From NCBI RefSeq assembly GCF_035917675.1, contig NZ_CP109104.1, positions 6,882,001 through 6,946,000 on the forward strand: a DNA stretch of 64,000 nt, in the 5' to 3' direction. The notes beneath the pieces are model-generated. The model saw nothing but the letters and a program-made list of their open reading frames with translations, made no database searches and had not been told where the DNA came from. The first letter of the stretch is position 1. Each line of letters opens with the position of its first letter. Positions 18,055 through 26,932 of this stretch are shown piece by piece. A program made the translations under genes and the position numbers. Source of the stretch: Streptomyces sp. NBC_01775 (lineage in GTDB: Bacteria > Actinomycetota > Actinomycetes > Streptomycetales > Streptomycetaceae).

Positions 18055-18354
18055 CTAGTGCCGTGACCGGCAATGTTTGCCCGTCAAGGAGCGTCGTCGT
18101 GGGGGCACCGCCCGCGCGAGCGGGGCCGAGCGTGGGGGAGCGTGCGATCGCAAGGCGGCCGGAAGTCCTTGATCGGGGTCTCCCCTGCTCTGGGGGCACC
18201 TCCCGGCCGAAGGCCGGGGGAGAAGTTGAGAGCCTGGGGAAGGAGCTACCAGGGCTTTTGGCCAACGCCGCTGGGGGCACCCCCTGCTCGGAGAGCTTGG
18301 GGGAGTGCGTGCCGGGCGGCGCGACGGGGCAAAGCTCGCCGGGAGGGACACTAG
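18055..18354. mobile_element. MITE-like element with imperfect terminal inverted repeats
   Basis: The 300-bp segment starts CTAGTGCC and ends GGACACTAG. Its outer 30 bp form imperfect inverted repeats: both ends share CTAGTG, then CCGGC, then TTTGCCC and GTC when read inward. CTCG lies immediately outside both ends, so either CTAG or CTCG could be a 4-bp target duplication. It has no coding frame and contains three REP-like units. The right end coincides with the TAG stop of the cysteine desulfurase gene. It would need a transposase supplied elsewhere; none is in this window. Confidence 0.6.
18101..18305. repeat. Three REP-like GGGGGCACC units inside the element
   Basis: Units at 18101-18140, 18192-18222 and 18273-18305 each begin GGGGGCACC and end GGGGGAG or close to it, with a variable hairpin between. 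The middle one forms a tight CCCGGCC-GAA-GGCCGGG hairpin. A fourth copy is at 2743. Confidence 0.6.
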
Positions 18355-19850
18355 CTCGCCGCTTCGACCCGGCGTACCCGGAACGTGGTGCCGGTGGCTT
18401 CGACCAGCACGTGCCCCGTCATCCCGCACCAGGCCGGAATGTCCAGCTTCGCCGCCTCGTCGTCGGCGAGCACCGTCACCACGCCTCCGGGCGGCACCTG
18501 CTCGATCACCTTGGCCAGCTCGATCACCGGTACCGGGCACCGCTTGCCCAGGGCATCGACGGTAAGCGCGCCGACGTCCGGGGTGGGGTCGGCATCCGGG
18601 GCGGACGCGGCATCGGGGGTGGACGCGGCATCCGTGGCGGACGCCGTGTCGGGGGTGGATGCCGCATCCGGCGCGGACGGCTCGGCGGAAGAAGGGGAAG
18701 CGGAAGAAGGGGAAGGGGAGGGTGCGGCTCCCAGCTGGGCCCGCACCCCTTGCACCACCCCGGGCAGCGCCGAAAGGAACCCCTCCACGTCGGACTCCGC
18801 CGTCCCCGGCGGCAGGGAGACCCGCACGTTCCCCTCCGACAGCACTCCCATCGCCCGCAGCACATGGCTGGGGGTCAGGGTGCTGGAGGTGCACGAGGAG
18901 CCGGAGGAGACCGAGAAGCCCGCCACGTCCAGCGCGTGCAGCAGTGCCTCTCCATCGGCGTAGAGACAGGAGAACGTCACCAGGTGCGGCAGCCGCAGCA
19001 CCGGATCGCCGACGACCTCCGTGTCCGGCACCAGCGCGGGCACCCGCGCCCTGATCCGGTCGATCATGGCCCGCAGCCGCGCCCCCTCGGTCTCCGCCTC
19101 GGCTCGTACGGCGCGCAGCGAGGCCGCGGCGGCGACGATCGCGGGGATGTTCTCGAAGCCGGAGGCCCGCCCGGTCTCGCGCTCGTCTGCCGGTCCGGGC
19201 GCCGCGAAGCGCACCCCCTTGCGGATCGCGAGCAGCCCCACCCCCGCGGGCCCGCCCCACTTGTGGGCGCTCGCGGTCAGCAGCGACCAGCCGTCGGGCG
19301 CCGGGCCCCAGGGCAGCGACTGCGCGGCGTCCACCAGCAGCGGCACCCCCGCCTCGGCGCAGACGGCGGCGGTCTCCTCGACCGGCTGTACGGTCCCCAC
19401 CTCGTGGTTCGCGGACTGGAGACAGGCCAGCGCACTTTCCTTGCCGAGCGCCTCCTGGTACTCCTGTGCGTCCACGCGCCCCGTACGGTCGACGGTCACC
19501 TCGCGCACCGAGCCGCCGGCCCGCTCGTGGGCCTCGGCGGCGTGCAGTACGGCAGAGTGTTCGACCGCGGAGACGACCAGTCCGCGCCCCACCCTGTGCC
19601 GCCCGGCGAGTGCCCCGGCGATGCCGGTGTGGAGCGCGTGCGTACCCGAGGCGGCGAAGGACAGCTCGTCGGGACGGCAGTCGAGCATCTCGGCCGCGCT
19701 CTCGCGCGCCGCGTCCAGCAGCATGCGCGCCCGCCTGCCCTCGCGGTGGGGTCGCGCGGGATCGGCCCACCCCTCGTCCAGCGCGGCCAGCAGCGCCTGA
19801 CGGGCGACGGGATGGAGCGGCAGAGAAGAAGCGGCATCGAATGAGGACAC
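18351..19850 (-). CDS. Cysteine desulfurase fused to a C-terminal TusA domain
   Basis: Residues 1-370 are a class V PLP enzyme of the NifS/IscS type. The PLP lysine Lys197 is in 'SAHKWGGPAG' and the catalytic loop Cys320 in 'SSGSSCTSS'. A linker (about 385-430) of degenerate Ser/Pro/Asp/Ala repeats ('PDAAST', 'PDTASAT') leads to a TusA sulfur-relay domain with its active Cys438 in 'GKRCPVPVIELAKVIEQVPP'. The fusion would hand sulfur from cysteine directly to TusA, for uses such as tRNA thiolation or molybdopterin; the target is inferred. Its TAG stop is the terminal CTAG of the MITE-like element. Confidence 0.88.
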   Translation of the reverse strand: MSSFDAASSLPLHPVARQALLAALDEGWADPARPHREGRRARMLLDAARESAAEMLDCRPDELSFAASGTHALHTGIAGALAGRHRVGRGLVVSAVEHSAVLHAAEAHERAGGSVREVTVDRTGRVDAQEYQEALGKESALACLQSANHEVGTVQPVEETAAVCAEAGVPLLVDAAQSLPWGPAPDGWSLLTASAHKWGGPAGVGLLAIRKGVRFAAPGPADERETGRASGFENIPAIVAAAASLRAVRAEAETEGARLRAMIDRIRARVPALVPDTEVVGDPVLRLPHLVTFSCLYADGEALLHALDVAGFSVSSGSSCTSSTLTPSHVLRAMGVLSEGNVRVSLPPGTAESDVEGFLSALPGVVQGVRAQLGAAPSPSPSSASPSSAEPSAPDAASTPDTASATDAASTPDAASAPDADPTPDVGALTVDALGKRCPVPVIELAKVIEQVPPGGVVTVLADDEAAKLDIPAWCGMTGHVLVEATGTTFRVRRVEAAS

Positions 19851-19957
19851 TCCCGCACGCTACCTTTACAGGTGGGCTTTCCGGGCTTCGAAGACGTCCG
19901 CCGAGGCGCTGGCGGACAGCCTCCGAAGCGTCAGAAGTCCGGTGCCGAGGCGGCATT

Positions 19958-19974
19958 CCACCCCATTGGGGTGG
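19958..19974. promoter_or_regulatory. Palindrome in the desulfurase/ctaC divergent region
   Basis: CCACCCCA-T-TGGGGTGG is a perfect 17-nt palindrome in the 285-nt region between the divergently transcribed desulfurase-TusA and ctaC genes. It could be an operator for either. The rest of 19851-20135 shows no gene. Confidence 0.3.
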
Positions 19975-20135
19975 GACGCGGCGCGTTACGCCCCCTCCCC
20001 GCGCGACCCCAAATGGCGTCGGCTAGGGTTTGGTCCGCATAAACATCAAACCCCTGCCCGCGCATGGGCCGGCGCCCGACCACTCAGAGGGCCGCGCCCG
20101 ACCGACGCGGGCCGAGACTCTCGGGAAGGCGCTAC

Positions 20136-21110
20136 GTGAGTCCCAACGGCTCCGACCGCTCGTCGCGGCGCCCGATGCGGCGGAAGCTGCAGCAGGCGCT
20201 GGCCGCGGGCCTGGTCCTGGCGACCGCGACCGGTTGCACATCAAAGGACTTCCCCCGCCTCGGAATGCCCACCCCGGTAACGGACGAGGCTCCGCGGATC
20301 CTCTCCCTGTGGCAGGGCTCCTGGGCGGCTGCGCTCGCCGTGGGCGTGCTGGTGTGGGGCCTGATCCTGTGGAGCGTCATCTTCCACCGGCGGACGCGGT
20401 CCAAGGTCGAGATCCCTCCGCAGACCCGGTACAACATGCCCATCGAGGCGCTGTACACGGTGGTCCCGATCATCATCGTGGCGGTGCTCTTCTACTTCAC
20501 CGCGCGCGATGAGACCAAGCTTCTGGCGACATCGAAGAAGCCCACGCACGTGGTCAACGTCGTCGGCTACCAGTGGAGCTGGGGCTTCAACTACGTCGAG
20601 GACGTGGACGGCGACGCCAAGACGGACGTCAACACCGACCATGCCCTGGACAAGGAGCTGAAGGCCATCCCGGACCGGATGGCCAAGGGCTTCCCCAAGG
20701 GCGCCGAGGGCGTCTACGACGCAGGCACCCCCGCTGAGCGGAACCCGCAGAACAACAACCCGGGTCCGACGCTGTGGCTGCCCAAGGGCGAGAAGGTCCA
20801 GTTCATCCTGACCTCCCGCGACGTCATCCACTCCTTCTGGGTCGTGCCGTTCCTCATGAAGCAGGACGTCATCCCGGGCCATGTCAACCGCTTCGAGGTG
20901 ACCCCCAACAAGGAGGGCACCTTCATGGGCAAGTGTGCCGAGCTGTGCGGCGTCGACCACTCCCGGATGCTCTTCAACGTGAAGGTCGTCTCCCCGGAGC
21001 GCTACCAAAAGCACCTGGAGGCTCTGGCGAAGAAGGGCCAGACCGGATACATCCCGGCGGGTACCGCCAGTATCGGCGACGCCAAGAATGCGGAGACGAA
21101 TAACCCGTGA
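20136..21110 (+). CDS. ctaC: Cytochrome c oxidase subunit II
   Basis: The aa3 oxidase subunit receives electrons through its CuA centre. A lipoprotein signal ends in 'ATATGCTS' with Cys34 as the acylated residue. Two membrane helices follow (about 57-80 and 107-128). The CuA ligands are in '[12 protein letters not shown]' and '[15 protein letters not shown]'. The periplasmic domain carries an actinobacterial insertion around '[20 protein letters not shown]'. GTG 20136 with GGGAAGG upstream gives 324 residues. It overlaps ctaD by GTGA, starting the ctaCDF operon. Confidence 0.96.
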   Translation: MSPNGSDRSSRRPMRRKLQQALAAGLVLATATGCTSKDFPRLGMPTPVTDEAPRILSLWQGSWAAALAVGVLVWGLILWSVIFHRRTRSKVEIPPQTRYNMPIEALYTVVPIIIVAVLFYFTARDETKLLATSKKPTHVVNVVGYQWSWGFNYVEDVDGDAKTDVNTDHALDKELKAIPDRMAKGFPKGAEGVYDAGTPAERNPQNNNPGPTLWLPKGEKVQFILTSRDVIHSFWVVPFLMKQDVIPGHVNRFEVTPNKEGTFMGKCAELCGVDHSRMLFNVKVVSPERYQKHLEALAKKGQTGYIPAGTASIGDAKNAETNNP

Positions 21111-22837
21111 GCATCCTCAACGAACCCCAGGGTGCCGCCACAGCCACGGCAGAGGCAGCACCGCCGGTACGCCGTAAGAGCCCCGGAAACGTCGTCGTCT
21201 CGTGGCTGACGACGACGGACCACAAGGTCATCGGCAGCCTGTACCTGATCACGTCGTTCGTGTTCTTCATCATCGGCGGCGTCATGGCGCTCTTCATGCG
21301 CGCCGAGCTGGCCCGTCCGGGTATGCAGCTCCTGTCGAACGAACAGTTCAACCAGGCGTTCACCATGCATGGCACGATCATGCTGCTGATGTTCGCCACT
21401 CCGCTGTTCAACGGCTTCGCGAACTGGATCATGCCGCTCCAGATCGGTTCTCCCGATGTGGCCTTCCCGCGGCTGAACATGTTCGCGTACTGGCTCTACC
21501 TCTTCGGCTCGATCATCGCCGTCGGCGGCTTCATCACCCCGCAGGGCGCCGCCGACTTCGGCTGGTTCGCCTACTCGCCGCTCTCGGACGCGGTCAGGTC
21601 GCCCGGCGTCGGCGCCGACATGTGGATCATGGGTCTGGCCCTCTCCGGCTTCGGCACGATCCTCGGTTCGGTCAACTTCATCACCACGATCATCTGCATG
21701 CGCGCTCCGGGCATGACGATGTTCCGGATGCCGATCTTCACCTGGAACGTGCTGCTCACCGGTGTGCTGGTGCTGCTGGCCTTCCCGGTCCTGGCCGCCG
21801 CGCTGTTCGCCTTGGAGGCGGACCGAAAATTCGGGGCGCATGTCTTCGACGCCGGAAACGGAGGAGCGTTGCTGTGGCAACACCTCTTCTGGTTCTTCGG
21901 CCATCCAGAGGTGTACATCATCGCGCTGCCGTTCTTCGGCATCGTCTCCGAAGTCATTCCGGTCTTCAGCCGCAAGCCGATGTTCGGCTACATCGGACTG
22001 ATCGCCGCCACCGTTTCCATCGCCGGTCTCTCGGTGACGGTCTGGGCGCACCACATGTACGTCACAGGCGGCGTGCTCTTGCCGTTCTTCTCGTTCATGA
22101 CCTTCTTGATCGCGGTGCCGACCGGTGTGAAGTTCTTCAACTGGATCGGCACCATGTGGAAGGGATCGTTGTCCTTCGAGACACCGATGCTGTGGACCGT
22201 CGGCTTCCTGATCACCTTCCTGTTCGGCGGTCTGACCGGCGTCATCCTGGCCTCGCCGCCGATGGACTTCCACGTCTCGGACTCGTACTTCGTCGTCGCG
22301 CACTTCCACTACGTCGTCTTCGGCACCGTGGTCTTCGCGATGTTCGCCGGATTCCACTTCTGGTGGCCGAAGTTCACGGGCAAGATGCTGGACGAACGGC
22401 TCGGGAAGATCACCTTCTGGACCCTGTTCGTCGGCTTCCACGGCACCTTCCTCGTCCAGCACTGGCTGGGCGCCGAGGGCATGCCGCGCCGGTACGCCGA
22501 CTACCTGGCGGCCGACGGCTTCACCGCGCTGAACACCGTCTCCACGATCAGCTCGTTCCTGCTCGGCCTGTCGATGCTGCCGTTCTTCTACAACGTCTGG
22601 AAGACGCACAAGTACGGCAAGAAGGTCGAGGTCGACGACCCGTGGGGCTACGGCCGCTCACTCGAATGGGCGACCAGCTGCCCGCCGCCGCGGCACAACT
22701 TCCTCACGCTGCCGCGTATCCGCTCCGAATCCCCCGCCTTCGAGCTGCATCACCCTGAGATCTCCGCCCTCGACCAGATCGAGAACGTGGACTCGGACGA
22801 GAAGGCGCTGGCCGGCAGCAAGGAGGCCGGGAAGTGA
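21107..22837 (+). CDS. ctaD: Cytochrome c oxidase subunit I
   Basis: This is the catalytic oxidase subunit, holding haem a and the haem a3-CuB site. Twelve membrane helices are visible. Ligand motifs are '[11 protein letters not shown]', '[17 protein letters not shown]' with the cross-linked His-Tyr pair, '[10 protein letters not shown]' with two CuB histidines, and '[12 protein letters not shown]' with the haem histidines. The 576-residue length is typical for actinobacteria. It starts with GTG overlapping the ctaC stop and is coupled to ctaF by a 4-nt overlap. Confidence 0.98.
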   Translation: MSILNEPQGAATATAEAAPPVRRKSPGNVVVSWLTTTDHKVIGSLYLITSFVFFIIGGVMALFMRAELARPGMQLLSNEQFNQAFTMHGTIMLLMFATPLFNGFANWIMPLQIGSPDVAFPRLNMFAYWLYLFGSIIAVGGFITPQGAADFGWFAYSPLSDAVRSPGVGADMWIMGLALSGFGTILGSVNFITTIICMRAPGMTMFRMPIFTWNVLLTGVLVLLAFPVLAAALFALEADRKFGAHVFDAGNGGALLWQHLFWFFGHPEVYIIALPFFGIVSEVIPVFSRKPMFGYIGLIAATVSIAGLSVTVWAHHMYVTGGVLLPFFSFMTFLIAVPTGVKFFNWIGTMWKGSLSFETPMLWTVGFLITFLFGGLTGVILASPPMDFHVSDSYFVVAHFHYVVFGTVVFAMFAGFHFWWPKFTGKMLDERLGKITFWTLFVGFHGTFLVQHWLGAEGMPRRYADYLAADGFTALNTVSTISSFLLGLSMLPFFYNVWKTHKYGKKVEVDDPWGYGRSLEWATSCPPPRHNFLTLPRIRSESPAFELHHPEISALDQIENVDSDEKALAGSKEAGK

Positions 22838-23232
22838 AGATCCAGGGCAAGATGTTCCTTGGGCTGGCGCTGTTCCTCCTGGCGGTGGCCATCATCTACG
22901 GCCTGTGGTCGAAGGAGCCCGTGGGCACCACGGGTCTCTTCCTGGCCTTCGGCCTCTCGGTGATGATCGGCTACTACCTGGCGTTCACCGCGCGCCGGGT
23001 GGACACCGGGGCGCAGGACAACAAGCAGGCAGACGTCGCGGACGACGCCGGTGAGCTGGGCTTCTTCAGCCCCCACAGCTGGCAGCCGCTGCTGCTGGGC
23101 CTGGGTGGCGCCTTCGCCTTCCTGGGCGTGGCCCTGGGCTGGTGGCTCGTGTACGTTTCGGCGCCGCTGCTGCTGATCGGCCTCTTCGGCTGGGTCTTCG
23201 AGTACTACCACGGGGAGAACCGCACCCAGTAG
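22834..23232 (+). CDS. ctaF: Cytochrome c oxidase subunit IV, actinobacterial type
   Basis: This 132-residue protein has four hydrophobic helices ('[20 protein letters not shown]', '[20 protein letters not shown]', then two near 85-125) and ends '[14 protein letters not shown]', matching the actinobacterial CtaF family. It is a structural subunit of the bcc-aa3 supercomplex. GTG 22834 overlaps the ctaD stop, and a terminator follows 24 nt later. Confidence 0.94.
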   Translation: MKIQGKMFLGLALFLLAVAIIYGLWSKEPVGTTGLFLAFGLSVMIGYYLAFTARRVDTGAQDNKQADVADDAGELGFFSPHSWQPLLLGLGGAFAFLGVALGWWLVYVSAPLLLIGLFGWVFEYYHGENRTQ

Positions 23233-23255
23233 GCACCTCGGCGGCGAAAAAGCAA

Positions 23256-23289
23256 GGGTCGACCCCCCGACACTCCGGGGGGTCGACCC
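23256..23289 (+). terminator. Terminator after ctaCDF
   Basis: A perfect 14-bp stem (GGGTCGACCCCCCG) with a 6-nt loop is followed by ATTTGT, closer to a classical terminator than most here. Confidence 0.88.
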
Positions 23290-23341
23290 ATTTGTATGTA
23301 CTCAGCAGGCCCGAGTTGACGATTATTCATATTTTGGGCCC

Positions 23342-24661
23342 ATGAGTAACAGGCCGGATTCCCCGATTCCCGGGGCCCTGACCCCCGGGATCCCCAGCAC
23401 CTCCATATCCCCCGCCGGACGGAACAGGCGCCGGCTGGTGAAGAGCTGCGCCATGCTGCTGGCGCCCCTGACCGTGGGGCTCGCCGCCTGCGGCACCAGC
23501 GGCAGCACCAGCTCGGACCCGCTCGCCTCCTCTCCCTACGACGCCACGGACGCCGTGGCCGTCAGTGCCGGTGCCGACAGCCACGACGTCGACCCCGAAA
23601 AGCCGCTCGATGTCACCGCCGAGGGCGGCGCGGACAAGATCACCGACGTGTTCGCCACCGACGCGGCCGGGCGTGTACTGCCCGGCGACCTGTCGGCCGA
23701 CAGCAAGCACTGGCGCAGCACCGGCCCGCTGGCCGCCGGCGTGCGCTACGACCTCCAGGTCAGCACCGAGAACGACGAAGGCGCCCCAGGGCGCCGCACG
23801 CTGCACTTCGAGACCAAGCCCCAGGGCAAGCACCTCGACGTCAAACTGGGCCCGGACAACGGCACCTATGGCGTCGGGCAGCCCCTCACGGCGGAACTCA
23901 GCCGCCGCGTCAAGAACCCGAAACAGCGCGAGATCATCGAGCGCGCACTGCGGGTCAAGTCCAGGCCTCACGTGGAGGGCTCCTGGCACTGGGTGGACAG
24001 CAAGGAGCTGCACTTCCGCCCCCGCTCCTACTGGCCCGCGCACGCCTCCATCACGCTCACCTCTGCGCTCAAGGGGCTGAAGGTGCGCAAGGGGCTCTAC
24101 GGCGGCTCTGCCGCACCCGTTCGGATGAAGACGGGCGACAGGATAGAGGCGATAGCCGACGCCTCGTCGCTGGTGATGAACGTCAAGAAGAACGGCAGGA
24201 CCGTCCACTCCATGCCGATCACCACGGGCAAGGCGGGCTACGAGACCCGCAACGGCATCAAGGTGATCCTCGCCAAGGAGTCATTCGTACGGATGACGAG
24301 CGCCAGCATCGGCGCCTCCGACTTCTACGACCTGCCGGTCTACTGGGCCACCCGGCTCACCAACAGCGGCGAGTACGTGCACGGCGCCCCCTGGTCGGTC
24401 GGCTCCCAGGGCGTCTCGAACACCAGCCACGGCTGCACCGGCATGAGCAGCGGAAACGCGCGCTGGTTCTTCGACAACGTCCGCCAGGGCGACATAGTCC
24501 AGCACGTCAACACGGCGGGCGAGAGCATGGCGCCCTTCGGCAACGGCTTCGGGGACTGGAACATGGGCTGGAAGCAGTGGCGCAAGGGCAGCACCGTGGA
24601 CCCCGGCAAGCACGAGGGCAGCGGCCCCGCCGACGCCGCGCGGCTGCGGCCCCAGGTGTGA
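23342..24661 (+). CDS. L,D-transpeptidase lipoprotein with Ig-like domains
   Basis: A lipoprotein signal ends in 'LTVGLAACGTSG' with Cys50 as lipidation site, after an unusually long 36-residue n-region. Ig-like domains (about 65-270) precede a YkuD catalytic domain with 'SHGCTGMS' (His363, Cys365). Such enzymes form 3-3 cross-links in peptidoglycan. ATG 23342 has no visible ribosome binding site and an AT-rich stretch lies directly before it, so the transcript may be leaderless. It sits between ctaCDF and ctaE in the oxidase region, with its own terminator. Confidence 0.93.
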   Translation: MSNRPDSPIPGALTPGIPSTSISPAGRNRRRLVKSCAMLLAPLTVGLAACGTSGSTSSDPLASSPYDATDAVAVSAGADSHDVDPEKPLDVTAEGGADKITDVFATDAAGRVLPGDLSADSKHWRSTGPLAAGVRYDLQVSTENDEGAPGRRTLHFETKPQGKHLDVKLGPDNGTYGVGQPLTAELSRRVKNPKQREIIERALRVKSRPHVEGSWHWVDSKELHFRPRSYWPAHASITLTSALKGLKVRKGLYGGSAAPVRMKTGDRIEAIADASSLVMNVKKNGRTVHSMPITTGKAGYETRNGIKVILAKESFVRMTSASIGASDFYDLPVYWATRLTNSGEYVHGAPWSVGSQGVSNTSHGCTGMSSGNARWFFDNVRQGDIVQHVNTAGESMAPFGNGFGDWNMGWKQWRKGSTVDPGKHEGSGPADAARLRPQV

Positions 24662-24716
24662 GCCGCACTCGAAGGTGTGAGCGGCTCCGCGAAAAGTGAG
24701 CAGTTCCGCACAGCAC

Positions 24717-24747
24717 GGGTCCGGGACGCCGCGCGCGTCCCGGACCC
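24717..24747. terminator. Hairpin terminator after L,D-transpeptidase
   Basis: The arms GGGTCCGGGACGC and GCGTCCCGGACCC form a 13-bp stem around a 5-nt CGCGC loop. It lies between convergent genes ending at 24661 and 24784. Confidence 0.83.
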
Positions 24748-24783
24748 GGTGTTTCTGGGGCTGCCGTCGTCCGGCGGCGGGGC

Positions 24784-25194
24784 TCAGGCCGGGGTCAGCC
24801 GGCCCTCGGTGCCGTCGCGCAGCAGGCCCGCCAGCGCTCCGGCCAGCGCCACCGGGTCCACGGGGTGCGAGACCGTGGCCTCGGCCCTGCTCCAGGTCGC
24901 CAGCCAGGCGTCCTGGGGGCGGCCGATCAGCAGCAGCACGGGCGGGCACTCGAAGATCTCGTCCTTGATCTGCCGGCACACGCCCATGCCGCCGGCCGGA
25001 GCGGTCTCGCCGTCCAGCACGCACACGTCGATGTGCCGCTCCTGGAGGGCCTCCAGGACCGCGGGCAAGGTGGCGCACTCCAGGTACTCGACCGAGGGCA
25101 CGTCGGACGCGGGCCTGCGGCCCGCTGCGAGCCGGACCTGCTCGCGGGTGTTGGCGTCGTCGCTGTAGACCAGCACCGTGGCGGTCGGCTGCAT
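24784..25194 (-). CDS. Atypical stand-alone response-regulator receiver domain
   Basis: The 136-residue protein folds as a receiver: 'VLVYSDDANTREQVRLAA' supplies the acidic pair and Asp61 in 'VCVLDGETAPAGGMGVC' aligns with the phosphoacceptor. The conserved Lys before the final loop is absent ('EATVSHPVDPVALAGALAG' has His there), so phosphorylation chemistry may differ. There is no output domain and no kinase nearby. It is divergent from ctaE across a 209-nt gap and convergent with the L,D-transpeptidase gene. A role in respiration control is only a positional guess. Confidence 0.82.
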   Translation of the reverse strand: MQPTATVLVYSDDANTREQVRLAAGRRPASDVPSVEYLECATLPAVLEALQERHIDVCVLDGETAPAGGMGVCRQIKDEIFECPPVLLLIGRPQDAWLATWSRAEATVSHPVDPVALAGALAGLLRDGTEGRLTPA

Positions 25195-25403
25195 TGTTCC
25201 TCCGCGTTCGGATCGGGTGGTTCGCTGGTGTCACCGTGGGGAGACAGGTGGCGCCGCTGGGATGCTACTCCTTCCGACGCACCGTCAACACTGCTTCGCA
25301 CGGGCTCGATGCTGCGCCATATGAGCAGGACAGGGCGGCGCGCACGGGCCGGACACACCGAACGGGACCCCCCGAAGTGAGGCCGGGATAAGCGACCGAC
25401 ATA

Positions 25404-26021
25404 ATGTCGGTCGTGGCGACAGCAACAGCAGTAGAAACCGGGCACGCGCACCCGTCGGTCAACCGGCCGAACCTCACCAGTGTCGGAACCATCATTTGGC
25501 TGAGTTCCGAGCTGATGTTCTTCGCGGCCCTCTTCGCGATGTACTTCACCCTGCGATCGGTGACGGGCGCCGACTACTGGAAGGAGCACGCAGAGGCGCT
25601 GAACCTTCCCTTCTCGGCGACGAACACCACGATCCTGGTGCTTTCCTCCCTGACGTGTCAGCTCGGCGTGTTCGCCGCCGAACGTGGGGACGTGAAGAAG
25701 CTCCGGGCGTGGTTCATCGTCACCTTCATCATGGGTGCGATCTTTATCGGCGGCCAGGTCTTCGAATACACGGAGCTGGTGAAGGAGGGCACGTCGCTCT
25801 CCTCGAGTCCGTACGGATCGGTGTTCTACCTGACCACCGGGTTCCACGGGATGCACGTGACGGGCGGGCTCATCGCCTTCCTGTTCGTCCTGGGGCGGAC
25901 CTACGCGGCCAAGCGGTTCACGCACCACCAGGCCACCGCTGCCATCGTCGTGTCCTACTACTGGCACTTCGTCGATGTCGTCTGGATCGGCCTTTTCGCC
26001 ACGATCTACCTGATCAGGTAA
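25404..26021 (+). CDS. ctaE: Cytochrome c oxidase subunit III
   Basis: This 205-residue protein has five membrane helices, the short form lacking the first two helices of the mitochondrial subunit. Conserved features are '[19 protein letters not shown]', '[19 protein letters not shown]' and '[20 protein letters not shown]'. ATG 25404 follows a short leader with no strong ribosome binding site. It opens the ctaE-qcrCAB operon, separated from qcrC by 98 nt. Confidence 0.97.
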   Translation: MSVVATATAVETGHAHPSVNRPNLTSVGTIIWLSSELMFFAALFAMYFTLRSVTGADYWKEHAEALNLPFSATNTTILVLSSLTCQLGVFAAERGDVKKLRAWFIVTFIMGAIFIGGQVFEYTELVKEGTSLSSSPYGSVFYLTTGFHGMHVTGGLIAFLFVLGRTYAAKRFTHHQATAAIVVSYYWHFVDVVWIGLFATIYLIR

Positions 26022-26119
26022 CCGTTCGGGCCGCGGCCCGGCCGGGCGCCGTACCGCGACACACGGACATACGTCCAGACCCAGCATCGACGCAGAAGAT
26101 CCTGACACCGGGGTAATCC

Positions 26120-26932
26120 GTGAAAAAGCTCTCCGCACGACGGCGCCATCCGCTGGCGGCGCTCGTCGTTCTACTCTTCGCGCTGGCGGCCACCGGGGGG
26201 CTGTACACCGCGTTCGCTCCTGCGGGTGAGGCCAAGGCCGAGCAGGAGTCGAGTCAGTCCCTCGCCATCGAGGAGGGCAAGAAGCTCTACGCCACCGGCT
26301 GCTCCAGCTGCCACGGAACCGGCGGCCAGGGGACCAGTGACGGTCCGAGCCTGGTCGGCGTCGGAGCCGCGGCGGTGGACTTCCAGGTCGGCACCGGCCG
26401 CATGCCGGCCCAGCAGCCGGGCGCCCAGGTGCCCAAGAAGAAGAAGATCTACGACCAGGACGAGACGAACCAGCTCGCCGCGTACGTCGCCTCACTGGGC
26501 TCCGGTCCGAGCCAGCCCAACAAGAAGATGTACGACCCGAGCGGGGCGGATGTCGCCAAGGGCGGTGAACTCTTCCGCAACAACTGCTCGCAGTGCCACA
26601 ACTTCACCGGTGAGGGCGGCGCGCTCACCCACGGCAAGTTCGCCCCGGACCTGGCAGACGTCGATGAGAAGCACATCTACGAGGCCATGCAGACCGGCCC
26701 CCAGAACATGCCCTCCTTCACCGACGGTGCGCTCCCCGAGAAGGACAAGCGGGACATCGTCGCGTACGTGAAGGAGGTCAACAGCGACAAGTCGGAGAGC
26801 CCCGGCGGGTTCAAGCTCGGTGGCTTCGGCCCCGTCAGTGAGGGCCTGTTCGCCTGGGTCTTCGGTCTCGGCGCGCTGATCGCCACCGCTGTCTGGGTCG
26901 CCGCGCGGACCGCAAAGGCCAAGAAGTCATGA
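26120..26932 (+). CDS. qcrC: Dihaem cytochrome c subunit of the bcc complex
   Basis: Two c-haem sites, 'TGCSSCHGTGG' near residue 58 and 'NNCSQCHNFTGEGG' near 155, replace the separate soluble cytochrome c, so electrons pass directly to CuA of CtaC. A signal/anchor helix lies at 11-32 and a C-terminal anchor at about 240-262. Axial Met candidates are in 'TGRMPAQQ' and 'QNMPSFTDG'. GTG 26120 starts 'VKKLSARRRHPLAALVVLLF'. It overlaps qcrA as ATGA. Confidence 0.97.
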   Translation: MKKLSARRRHPLAALVVLLFALAATGGLYTAFAPAGEAKAEQESSQSLAIEEGKKLYATGCSSCHGTGGQGTSDGPSLVGVGAAAVDFQVGTGRMPAQQPGAQVPKKKKIYDQDETNQLAAYVASLGSGPSQPNKKMYDPSGADVAKGGELFRNNCSQCHNFTGEGGALTHGKFAPDLADVDEKHIYEAMQTGPQNMPSFTDGALPEKDKRDIVAYVKEVNSDKSESPGGFKLGGFGPVSEGLFAWVFGLGALIATAVWVAARTAKAKKS

